Source: Chloroflexota bacterium (GTDB lineage: Bacteria > Chloroflexota > UBA11872). From it: a stretch of 64,000 nucleotides of DNA. The notes beneath the pieces are model-generated. The model worked only from the letters and a program-made list of their open reading frames with translations. It was not told the DNA's origin and made no database searches. The stretch lies in the NCBI GenBank assembly GCA_022826485.1, contig JAJDUU010000026.1, positions 1 to 64,000 of the forward strand, read 5' to 3'. Positions 47,760 to 56,029 of this stretch are shown here, piece after piece. The first letter of the stretch is position 1, and each line of letters starts with the position of its first letter. The translations under genes were made by a program, and so were the position numbers.

Positions 47760-50594
47760 CTACTCATCACCCACGGCGTCGTAGACCTCATACGACACCT
47801 CGCCGGCCGGGGACACGGTGATCTTCAGCACCGGGATCAACGCCGCTTGCTCGTGCGCCACGTACGTGCCGCGGTCTTCCTCCCGCAGCAACCGCAACGC
47901 CAGCGCCCAGGTGCCCGGGCCTTCGTCTCCGCCCGACGAGGTCTCGGTCCGGTACGTGCCGTCGCCGCTCCGCACGGCGAGGCTGGACGCCAGCGCATCG
48001 TAAACATAGGCGTGCGTGGTGGTCCCCCGCCCCCGCACGATCTGGCCGACGAACCACTGCTCCGCCACCAGCGTGCGTTGATCGCTCTCCAGGCGCCGGG
48101 GAATCGACCACGGTCCCCCGTCCACGGCCACCAGCGCCCAGTCTTGTCCCGTCCATCGCTCCGGCGAGTGATCGTCCACGGTCAGACTGAACGCTATCTG
48201 CCCATTCGCCACCCGCACGTCCGACACCCGTACGTCGATTGGCGCCGGCTCGGAGGGCGCAGCCTCCGCCGGCGGCCTCACCGGCGCCACGGCGCCGTCG
48301 GGCGCGTAGATAGCCATTTCCTCATTCCACCAGATCGGTTGCCGACCCTCTGGCGGAAACATCCACGGATCAAGCCCCACCGGCACCAGCACGAGGTCTG
48401 GGATCCGATCGCCGAGCGGTTCGACCGGCACGGAGGTCAGCGCGTGCAATCGCCGCAGCGCATACTTGAGCTCGCCGTGCAGTTCGGCCTCTGGGGCCAG
48501 CACCGACGCCACCCGCAGCGTCGTGTCCGTCTCGAAGGGCGCACCGGAAGGCCAGTACACCGCGGTTTCCGCGGGCACCGCCTGTCGCAGCGCCTCGAAC
48601 GTCGCCGGTGCGGGCGGCACATCGAGGGCCAGGAACGCCGGCTGCACGCGGTAGAGCGACTCGGCGCCGTCGCGCACCACCAGCTCGAATAGCTCGGGGT
48701 CCCCCAGCCAGCCCCGCGCCCGATCCGGCAGGCCCGCCACCCACGCGTCCGGCGCATAGAGATAGTCAATCCCGAGCCGCCGCATGGCGCCTGGCTCCAG
48801 GTGGTCACGCACATCCAGATACTCGGGGCCAAAGGCGTATCGCATATAGCTCAAGTTGGGGTAGCCCGCGCTGTTCGGGCGGCCGGTGGCGGCCGTGATC
48901 TTCCAGAAGTACTCCTCCGGCACGAACACGCGCGCATCCACCGCGGTGCGGTCCCGGATAAAGGCCACGACGCGCGCGGACACCGGGGGCAACGCCCCCC
49001 GCCCCGGCCAGGTTCGAGCGGTTGGCGCTTCGGCCCACGTCGCGTTACTCACCTCAATCCCTTGGGCCACCGCAAGTCCGAGGTTGCGCACCGGCACCAC
49101 GCTCGTGGGCCAGATGATCAAGCCCACGAGCAATGCGCTGGCGGCATAGCGCCAACGGGGTCGCAGTCCCGCGAGGCGCGCGCTCATGGCTAGCAAGAGC
49201 GCCAGCAGCGCGAAGTTTTGCGCGTGCCCCATCAGCCGATTGAGGTCGGCTGGATGCGGCTCGTAGCGCAGCACCAGCCAGCCCAAAGCCAGCAGGCCGG
49301 CACCCATGGCTAGCGCCACCACCAGGCGATCGCGCCAGGCAAGCAGCGCCGCGATCGCCGCCGCGACTACAGGGCCAATCGAGACCAGGCCCAGGCCGCC
49401 GGGCTGCGCATTGAACCCGCCCAGTAGCCGCCAAGACTCCGCGTTGTCTTCCCACCAGAACGCGAGACCGGAGGACGCGGCGCCCTCCAACATGCCCGTG
49501 AACCGGCCACCGCCGGCCAGGAGCAGGACCACGGCCAGCACAAGGCCGGCGCCTGGCCGCAGCACAGTGCGCCAGGCCGGATGTCGCCCGCGCCAGGCCC
49601 TCCTCACATCCAGCGCCTCGAATCCCGCCCAGAGCCCCAGCACCAGCGGCGTCAAGGGTGTGGACAGCAGGCCGAGGCCGCCCACCAAGCCGGCGAGCGT
49701 CCCGACCGAGCGCCACGACCGGCCTCCTGGTCGCGCCGCGCGCTCAAGCACGATCATCGCCAATGCGTACGCCAGCAGGAATGAGGGCTTCCGGATATTC
49801 GGCAGCGCCGCTTCAAAGCGGGACCACGTCTCCCCTGTCGACGACCAGTAGGTCTCCGCCAGTGACGCGCGCAGGCCCGCCTCCGGAAGCCCCGCCGGGA
49901 CGGGAGCCTGCAAAATCCCGCTGCCCACGGTCGTACCCGTCCACAGACCGGGCGCAAGCAGCAGCGGCGAAAGGAGCAGCGCAACTTGCCAGGACCCGCG
50001 CGCCAGCAGCAGCGTCACCACCACTAGCGCAAAGCCGGTCCAGGCATAGGCGCCCAGCACCTCGGCGGCGAACGCCAGGTCAGGTCCAAATGGCGGCGCC
50101 AATAGTCCGACGAGCAGCTGCGCGGCGTAGTGATATCGCAGGGGCTCGCCGGGACTCCAGGACAGCTCCGGTGGGAATCCGCCGGCCCGGAACGCGCCGG
50201 CCATGCCCAGGTGCAGCTGCGGATCGGAGAAGGTCAGGAGCTGCCGACTCGCCAGCGCGATCCAAAACAGCGCCAGGACAGCCGCCACGAACCCCGCCAG
50301 CACGCGCGGCGTCGGGCGAATCCGCGCCGGCGCGCGCCACGCCAGGACCGCCCCCAGCCCGAGGGTCAGGCCCCAGCCGATCGCCGCACCCGCCATCCCG
50401 GGGACGGCATACAGCACGAAGTTGGTGATCAGACCCCAGAGGGCGAGGCCGATCACCAGGCCTTGCGCGAGGGCCATGCGCACGTCGTCCTGGCGCAGCG
50501 CCACTCGCGCCACCACATAGCCCACGGCGGCCAGCGCGGCGAACTCCGCCAGCAGCAGCACGAAGCCCGGCACGACCGTGAGATCAACGCTCAC
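47760..50594 (-). CDS. Array unit 12: GT-C-like polytopic membrane protein, promoter-proximal
   Basis: 944 residues and the first unit in the direction of transcription. First loop FSDPQLHLGM and RYHYAAQ; RLMGHAQN with Gln in place of Arg. ETYWSS replaces the common YWP motif. Variable segment YFWKITAATGRPNSAGY then PNLSYMRYAF, paired with unit 8. Signature EEDRGTYVAHE. GTG start; GGTGG lies eight bases upstream. Only 43 bp separate it from the dehydrogenase gene before it, so a shared transcript is likely. The 88-bp spacer to unit 11 is not like the 68-bp spacers. Confidence 0.82.
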   Translation of the reverse strand: MSVDLTVVPGFVLLLAEFAALAAVGYVVARVALRQDDVRMALAQGLVIGLALWGLITNFVLYAVPGMAGAAIGWGLTLGLGAVLAWRAPARIRPTPRVLAGFVAAVLALFWIALASRQLLTFSDPQLHLGMAGAFRAGGFPPELSWSPGEPLRYHYAAQLLVGLLAPPFGPDLAFAAEVLGAYAWTGFALVVVTLLLARGSWQVALLLSPLLLAPGLWTGTTVGSGILQAPVPAGLPEAGLRASLAETYWSSTGETWSRFEAALPNIRKPSFLLAYALAMIVLERAARPGGRSWRSVGTLAGLVGGLGLLSTPLTPLVLGLWAGFEALDVRRAWRGRHPAWRTVLRPGAGLVLAVVLLLAGGGRFTGMLEGAASSGLAFWWEDNAESWRLLGGFNAQPGGLGLVSIGPVVAAAIAALLAWRDRLVVALAMGAGLLALGWLVLRYEPHPADLNRLMGHAQNFALLALLLAMSARLAGLRPRWRYAASALLVGLIIWPTSVVPVRNLGLAVAQGIEVSNATWAEAPTARTWPGRGALPPVSARVVAFIRDRTAVDARVFVPEEYFWKITAATGRPNSAGYPNLSYMRYAFGPEYLDVRDHLEPGAMRRLGIDYLYAPDAWVAGLPDRARGWLGDPELFELVVRDGAESLYRVQPAFLALDVPPAPATFEALRQAVPAETAVYWPSGAPFETDTTLRVASVLAPEAELHGELKYALRRLHALTSVPVEPLGDRIPDLVLVPVGLDPWMFPPEGRQPIWWNEEMAIYAPDGAVAPVRPPAEAAPSEPAPIDVRVSDVRVANGQIAFSLTVDDHSPERWTGQDWALVAVDGGPWSIPRRLESDQRTLVAEQWFVGQIVRGRGTTTHAYVYDALASSLAVRSGDGTYRTETSSGGDEGPGTWALALRLLREEDRGTYVAHEQAALIPVLKITVSPAGEVSYEVYDAVGDE

Positions 50595-50637
50595 TCAGGC
50601 CACCGCCGCCAGACCGCCGCCGACCCGCACTTCAGAC

Positions 50638-51894
50638 TCAATCGATGAGGCCGAGCTTTCGATCCGTAACGTCCTGATAGGCGCTGACGCGTCCGCTGCG
50701 CACGTCGTCCAGCGTGACGATCGCGCCGGCCTGGCTGGACTCGTGCACGGCCAGCACCAGCGCCACCGCCGCCTCGCCGGCGTCGAGGTCCACTTCGACG
50801 GGGTTGCCGGAGTCAATGGCTTCGGCCAGCTCGCCAAGCTCGTGGGCAATCAGCTTGCGGTCGGCCTGGGGGAACGCAAAGTCGTAGCGCGCCAGGCGGT
50901 CGCTGCCGAACAAGTCGGTCGTCATGGGATCGAGCGCAAAGTCGGGCACCAGGGCGAGCACCTCGTCGTCGTCGAGCGGTTCCGCGCCGCCGCGCCAGAC
51001 TTTCAGCGGCCGGCCGCTGCGCACCCCGAACGTTTCGAGCCGGCCCTCCGAACCCAGCACGGCGCTCAGGTTTTGGCCCGCGTCCGGGGCCGAGAGCTCG
51101 AGTCCCCAGGTGCCCGCGGCGCCGGAGGCGAACCCGAGCATGGCCTGCAGCGAATCGGGCGCCGTGGCCTCAAAGGTGTCGGGCAACTCCGCGCGGAATC
51201 GCGCGTACATGCCGCTCGGCGATTCGTCGATGCGGCCGGTGGTCCGCACCGGCTCCAGCAGCCGGGTGATGCCGGCCACGCGATCAACCGGACCCATGAG
51301 GTACACGATCATGTCGGCGTAGTGCACGCCCACGTCCATCAACGGGCCGCCGTCCTCGCGGAAGTGCCGCCAGGGGGTGATGAGCATGGCGTCGCTGCCG
51401 CTGGCCCGCAGCTCGACGATGGAGCGCGGCTCGCCGATGGCGCCGGCATCCAGCAGCGCGCGGGCGAGACGGAGGATCGGATCGCGCCGGTAGTTTTCCG
51501 CCACCGAGACCATGCAGCCGGAGCGCGACGCGGCGGCGCGAATCCGGGCGCAACCTCGCATGGTGACGGCCAGCGGCTTTTCGACGAGCACGTGAAGCCC
51601 GGCATCCAGCGCCTCTGCCGCCGCGACGTGATGCGCGCCTGCGGTGGTGACGATGTCCGCCGCCTCGAGCTCGGGCCGCTGAGACTTGGCCTCGGCAATG
51701 CTGGTGCAGGCGGCAGGCCGGTTCCCCAGGAACTCTTCGACCTCGCCCGCGACAAACTCGGCCCGCTCGCGGTCCACGTCCACCACCGCGGCAAGCTCGA
51801 CGAGGCCGGGACGCACCCGCGCCAACTCGACGAATCCCCGCAGATGTCGACGGCCCATGCCGCCGCAACCGACCAACGCAAACTGGTGCGCCAT
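50638..51894 (-). CDS. Gfo/Idh/MocA family oxidoreductase
   Basis: A 418-residue NAD(P)-dependent dehydrogenase or dehydratase of sugars, inositols or related compounds. The Rossmann start reads FALVGCGGMGRRHLRG (residues 5-20). The family's catalytic EKP is seen in LHVLVEKPLAV (about 104), and the second-domain signature in GGPLMDVGVHYADMI (about 188-202; Asp and His for catalysis). GGAGG lies seven bases before the ATG. It sits 43 bp upstream of array unit 12 and 49 bp downstream of the propeller gene, all on the same strand. If co-transcribed, it could make or modify a sugar used by the array proteins; this is inference from position only. Confidence 0.88.
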   Translation of the reverse strand: MAHQFALVGCGGMGRRHLRGFVELARVRPGLVELAAVVDVDRERAEFVAGEVEEFLGNRPAACTSIAEAKSQRPELEAADIVTTAGAHHVAAAEALDAGLHVLVEKPLAVTMRGCARIRAAASRSGCMVSVAENYRRDPILRLARALLDAGAIGEPRSIVELRASGSDAMLITPWRHFREDGGPLMDVGVHYADMIVYLMGPVDRVAGITRLLEPVRTTGRIDESPSGMYARFRAELPDTFEATAPDSLQAMLGFASGAAGTWGLELSAPDAGQNLSAVLGSEGRLETFGVRSGRPLKVWRGGAEPLDDDEVLALVPDFALDPMTTDLFGSDRLARYDFAFPQADRKLIAHELGELAEAIDSGNPVEVDLDAGEAAVALVLAVHESSQAGAIVTLDDVRSGRVSAYQDVTDRKLGLID

Positions 51895-51943
51895 GACACC
51901 CCCTCCTGCCCCCTTGGACCCGATGATACGTAGGACTTGAGAC

Positions 51944-53509
51944 TTAGGAGAGGGCGCGGAGTCGCAGCAGGAGGCCCTGGTCGTCGGTTATGTAAAGCTC
52001 GCCGGCTTCGTCCTCACCAAACGACGTGATGCGGGCGTCCAACTCGCCCTGCAACCGCATCTGCCAGGCGCCCGCGGCATCGCGCCGCAGCGTCCAGACG
52101 TTGCCGCTGCAGTAGTCGCCGAAGACGTAGGCGCCGGCAAGCGCCGGGTAGGCCGAGCCGCGATAGACGTAGCCGCCGGTCACCGAGCAGCCGCCGTCCC
52201 GGCCATAGACGGCGATCGGGGGCGTGAAGCGCGGCGAGTTGCATTCGGCACTGCCCTCGACGAAGCAGATGAAGCCCTCCATGAGCTTCCAGCCGTAGTT
52301 CTCCCCGCCGGGAGACGAGGCCAGGGCAAAGTCGATCTCCTCGAAGCTGTTCTGGCCGACGTCGGCGATGTAGAGGTCCCCGGTGGCTCGGTCGAAGGAA
52401 AAGCGCCAGGGGTTGCGCAGGCCGTAGGCCCAGATCTCGGCGCGCGCGTCGGGCACGCCCACGAACGGATTGTCGGACGGCACGCGATAGACGCCCGGCT
52501 CGCTCACGTCCAAACGCAGCAGCGTGCCCAGCCAGGTGTCGAGCCGTTGGGCGTGATTCTGCGGATCGCCCGCCGCCCCGCCGTCGCCCAAGGCCACGTA
52601 GAGCATGCCGTCGGGCCCGAACGCCAGCATGCCGCCGTTGTGATTGGCAAACGGCTGCGCTTGCGTGAGCAGCACCTGCGCCGACGTGGGATCGGCGCGA
52701 TTGGGATCGGCCGAGACTCCGTACTCAGCGACCACCGTGGCGCCCCGCAATTCCGTGTAGTACACGAAGAAGCGCCCGTTCGAGGCGTAGTCCGGATGAA
52801 ACGCCAGCCCCAGCAACCCGCGCTCGTTGGCGCGGGAGTTGACGATGCCGGTGAGGTCCAGGAATGGGTCCGGGACGAGCTGGCCGTCGACGACGATGCG
52901 AATGCGGCCTTCCTTCTCGATGACGAACAGGCGACCGGAGCCGTCGCCGGCATGGCCGGCATAGACGGGACGGATGAGGCCGCCGACCACACGGTCGGCC
53001 GTGAGGCCGCGGAGCGGGGGCGGCGCGGGCGTGAGGGTTGGGGTCGGCGCCGGCGTTGGGGACGGAGTCGGCGCGGGCGTGGGAGTCGGTGTTGGTTCGG
53101 GGACGGGTGTTGGTGGTGGCGAGGTGGCCGGCGTTGGTGGTGGTTGGGTTGGAGTGGGCGCCGGCGGGGTGGCCGGAGCCGGGGTGACGGCGGGAGTTGC
53201 CGGCGGGGATGTCGTGGGCGCTACGGTCGGTGCTGGCGCGGGCGTCGGCGTCGGCGCGGGTGACGACGCGATTTCGGCGACGCGCGGTGGAGTTGGTGTC
53301 GCCGCGGGCGTGGCGGTCGGTTCGGGCGCTGGAGGCGGCGCCGTCGGTCGGGCGACGACTGCCGCCGGCGTTGCGACCGCTGTCGGAGCAATCACCGGTG
53401 CGGCTGCGAGGGTCGGCGTGACGGCGGCTGGCTCGGCGACCTCGTCGCAGGCGCCACCGGCCATCAGCGCGAGCAGGAGCGCAGCCAACGCCAGCCGGGC
53501 AATGCTCAT
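51944..53509 (-). CDS. Secreted glucose/sorbosone dehydrogenase-like beta-propeller
   Basis: 521 residues. An N-terminal signal (LALAALLLALMAGGACDE) ends in a Cys that may be lipidated, although the preceding residues are not a perfect lipobox. A low-complexity Pro/Thr/Ala linker follows (about residues 25-175), spanning the wall or surface layer. The rest is a six-bladed propeller of the soluble PQQ-glucose-dehydrogenase type: ERGLLGLAFHPDYASNGRFF, NHNGGMLAFGPDGMLYVALG, AYGLRNPWRFSFD, DLYIADVGQNSFEEID and ALAGAYVFGDYCSG. It is expected to oxidise an aldose outside the cell, if PQQ is available. The frame is open to 53809, but the ATG at 53509 opens the signal peptide and is the true start. 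Confidence 0.85.
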   Translation of the reverse strand: MSIARLALAALLLALMAGGACDEVAEPAAVTPTLAAAPVIAPTAVATPAAVVARPTAPPPAPEPTATPAATPTPPRVAEIASSPAPTPTPAPAPTVAPTTSPPATPAVTPAPATPPAPTPTQPPPTPATSPPPTPVPEPTPTPTPAPTPSPTPAPTPTLTPAPPPLRGLTADRVVGGLIRPVYAGHAGDGSGRLFVIEKEGRIRIVVDGQLVPDPFLDLTGIVNSRANERGLLGLAFHPDYASNGRFFVYYTELRGATVVAEYGVSADPNRADPTSAQVLLTQAQPFANHNGGMLAFGPDGMLYVALGDGGAAGDPQNHAQRLDTWLGTLLRLDVSEPGVYRVPSDNPFVGVPDARAEIWAYGLRNPWRFSFDRATGDLYIADVGQNSFEEIDFALASSPGGENYGWKLMEGFICFVEGSAECNSPRFTPPIAVYGRDGGCSVTGGYVYRGSAYPALAGAYVFGDYCSGNVWTLRRDAAGAWQMRLQGELDARITSFGEDEAGELYITDDQGLLLRLRALS

Positions 53510-53615
53510 GCGGCGGCGCTTCCAAACGTGTGCACATGTGGCCTGGTCACGAGTGAGAGAATATCCGCCGTGAGCCGGAGCCACGACGGCCGGCAGCGCA
53601 ATCTGGCGGAAACAC
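53510..53615. promoter_or_regulatory. Divergent promoter region
   Basis: 106 bp between the start of the - strand propeller gene, head of the long run that includes the array, and the + strand SDR gene. It should hold both promoters. A partial palindrome CGTGTGCACATGTG (about 53,528) is the only structured element I notice; its role is unknown. The SDR ATG is preceded by GGCGGAAACAC. Confidence 0.4.
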
Positions 53616-54383
53616 ATGGGAAGACTCAACGGTAAGGCCGCGCTGATCACGGGAGGCGGCACCGGCATCGGGCGCGCCATCGCGCTGCGATTCGCGGCGG
53701 AGGGCGCGCGCGTCGTGATCGCGCAGCGCAACGCCGGAGCGCTCGACGCCACCGTCGCCGACATCGAGGCGGACGGCGGCTGGGCCAGGGCCGTCCCGAC
53801 GGACATCACGCAGACCGACCAGGTGCTCGCGCTGGTCGATCAGGCGATCGAGGCCACCGGACGGCTGGACATCCTGGTCAACAACGCCGGGCGCACGGGC
53901 CGCGCCGGGGCGTTTCTGGACGTCGATCTGGATGTCTGGCGCGATTTCATCGAAACCAATCTCACCGGGCCGTTCGTGATCGCCCAGGCGGTGGCGCGTC
54001 ACATGGTGTCGGCCGGCGTCGCGGGCCGGATCATCAACACGGGCTCGGTGGACTCGTTCGCCTCGGAGATGCAGGCCGCGCCCTACGCCGCCAGCAAGGG
54101 CGGCCTGCTGATGCTCACGCGCAGCATGGCCATCGAGCTGGGCGGTCACGGCATCGCGGTCAATCTGCTGGCGCCGGGTCCGATCCTGGTCGACAAGAAC
54201 GCGCCGCGCTACCAGGATCCGGCGCTGGTGGCCAAACGCACCGAGGCCATTCCCCTGGGTCCCTTCGGACGGGTCGAGGACGTGGCCGCGGCGGCGCTGT
54301 TCCTGGCCAGCGACGAGTGTCAATACGTGACCGGGAGCGCCATCACCATCGATGGCGGCACGCTGGCCAAGGCGCACTTCTAG
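53616..54383 (+). CDS. Short-chain dehydrogenase/reductase (SDR)
   Basis: 255 residues, the classical length. Cofactor loop TGGGTGIG (about residues 13-20), NNAG turn, catalytic Ser in NTGSVDSF, Tyr and Lys in YAASKGG, C-terminal TIDGGTL. It reduces or oxidises a carbonyl or alcohol; the substrate is not readable. It is a different subgroup from the SDR at 6705-7547. The stop shares the bases CTAG (54380-54383) with that of the convergent M81 gene, an arrangement also found at 6705-6708. Confidence 0.92.
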   Translation: MGRLNGKAALITGGGTGIGRAIALRFAAEGARVVIAQRNAGALDATVADIEADGGWARAVPTDITQTDQVLALVDQAIEATGRLDILVNNAGRTGRAGAFLDVDLDVWRDFIETNLTGPFVIAQAVARHMVSAGVAGRIINTGSVDSFASEMQAAPYAASKGGLLMLTRSMAIELGGHGIAVNLLAPGPILVDKNAPRYQDPALVAKRTEAIPLGPFGRVEDVAAAALFLASDECQYVTGSAITIDGGTLAKAHF

Positions 54384-55855
54384 AGCGCGACATCGTCCAG
54401 CGGCCAGATCGGCCGGCGCAGGCGGGTGTAGGAGTGCTCGCGCGGGTCGAAGCGGTGCTGCGCCGGGAAGGCGACCCGATGCACGCTGCCGGCGATGGGC
54501 TCGTAGGCGCCGCGAAAATGGTTGGCCGACTTGACGCCGATCCACGACAGGCGCTCCGGGTCGAATCCGAGCATGCGCGGTCCCTCCAGGTCGAACACCT
54601 GCATGCGGAGCGTCGTGACCGCGACGTGGACGCCGCCGATGCGCAGCAGCGCCGACGGACCGAAGTCCTGCACCATGCCCGTGTACATCGGGCCCGTGAT
54701 CGAAAAGCGCAGGTCCAGCAAGCGCTCCACCACTACGGCGGCGTGCACCGGCGGTCCCTGGTCGGGCGCCGACTTGCCGCCGATGTCCACGGTGATTTCG
54801 GCGCCCTCGCCGGCCTGCTGGGCGATGCCCACGGCCTCCGGATCGCAGAGGGTGACGATGAGGGCGTTGGTCAGGCCCGCGTCCAGAAACGCCCGCAGCA
54901 TGCCCACCGAGTCGCCCGGCGCGCCGCCGCCGGGGTTGTCCTGCGGATCGCCGAACACGGCCGGCCAGCGGTTGACGGCACGCGCCGACCGCAGCGCGTC
55001 GTCCCAGGAATCGAGGTCGGGCAGGAACTTCTCGCGCTGGGCGTAGATCCAGCCGCCGAGCGCGTCGGCCTCCCGCCGCGCCAGGTCCGGATCGCCGTCG
55101 GCGACGACAATGACCGACGCCCCGGCGTCGTGAATGTCGGCCCAGGGGAATCCGGGCGCCACGGACGCGGTGAGGATCCCGGGCTGCGTCTCCAGCGCGT
55201 GGGCGCGGGCGACTATGGAGTCGAACGGCTCGCGTCCGGTGAACTGGCCGCCAGTCCACAGCATCGGGAGCTGCCGCCACGCCATTACCGGGGATAGCTC
55301 GCCGCGCAGCGTGCCGACGATCATTTCCGAGGCTTCGAGGCCGCGTTCCAGGAAGTCGGTGTGCGGGTAGTTGTCGCAGGGAATCAGCGCGGTGGCGGCG
55401 TCGCACATGCGCTGGGTGATGTTGCCGTGCAGGTCGAGCGTGGAGATAACCGGCGGGTCGTCGCCGATCACCTCGCGGATGCCGCTGAGCAGATCGCCCT
55501 CGCCGTCCTCAACGTCCTCAATGACCATCGCGCCGTGCAGATCGAGCAGCACACCGTCCACCGGACCCAGGTTCGCCAGCCGCTCCAGGAACTCGCCCTT
55601 CAGGCGCCGCCAGGCGTCCGATTCGACCGGCGCCGACGGCTCGGCGAAGGTCCACAGCACGGGCGCCAGCTCGAAGCCGAACTCCTCGGCGCCCGCGATG
55701 AATCCCCCGGCGCCGGAGTTGACGCCGCGATGGACATCGATGATCTCGTCACCGCGCAGCAGCCCGCGTCCAGTCTCCGAAAACGCCTCGTAGGGCGTCG
55801 CGACGGGCGTAAACGAGCTGGATTCGTGCGCGATGGCGCCGATGGCAATCCGCAT
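54380..55855 (-). CDS. M81 family (MlrC/microcystinase-like) protein
   Basis: A protein of 491 residues with the MlrC N-terminal domain (DUF1485) and C-terminal domain. Family marks: IGAIAHESSSF at the N-terminus, DGVLLDLHGAM, STLDLHGNIT and CDNYPHTDF, which provide Asp and His ligands for a metal; later PVMAWRQLPML, NPGGGAPGDSVGML (the glycine-rich turn) and IGGVHVAVTTLRMQ. MlrC opens linear microcystin peptides, but most relatives act on unknown amides. The open frame starts at 55903; the ATG at 55855 (MRIAIGAIAHESSSF) matches the usual start and has AAGG upstream. Confidence 0.85.
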   Translation of the reverse strand: MRIAIGAIAHESSSFTPVATPYEAFSETGRGLLRGDEIIDVHRGVNSGAGGFIAGAEEFGFELAPVLWTFAEPSAPVESDAWRRLKGEFLERLANLGPVDGVLLDLHGAMVIEDVEDGEGDLLSGIREVIGDDPPVISTLDLHGNITQRMCDAATALIPCDNYPHTDFLERGLEASEMIVGTLRGELSPVMAWRQLPMLWTGGQFTGREPFDSIVARAHALETQPGILTASVAPGFPWADIHDAGASVIVVADGDPDLARREADALGGWIYAQREKFLPDLDSWDDALRSARAVNRWPAVFGDPQDNPGGGAPGDSVGMLRAFLDAGLTNALIVTLCDPEAVGIAQQAGEGAEITVDIGGKSAPDQGPPVHAAVVVERLLDLRFSITGPMYTGMVQDFGPSALLRIGGVHVAVTTLRMQVFDLEGPRMLGFDPERLSWIGVKSANHFRGAYEPIAGSVHRVAFPAQHRFDPREHSYTRLRRPIWPLDDVAL

Positions 55856-56029
55856 GGGCAGGGCCTTGCGCGGGCATACGGGCATGCCGCCGAACCGTGG
55901 CACGCCGCCGCGCCGACCGTCAACGGGAGGGGAGGTGCCCCTGGCGGCGTCTCACGATGCCACTGCCCCGCCCAGGTCGGCCCGCCGCGTTTGGGGCGAC
56001 CGGTTCTGGCTCATCGTTGGCAGTCGCGG

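Noticed and set aside
13995-50594. CRISPR array or modular NRPS/PKS
   Set aside because: The repeat unit is a whole 2.9-kb gene, with no short repeats and spacers and no adenylation, ketosynthase or carrier motifs.
13995-50594. Diversity-generating retroelement or phase-variation cassette system
   Set aside because: No reverse transcriptase, template repeat, invertase or site-specific recombinase gene lies in the window; variation seems to come from duplication and exchange.
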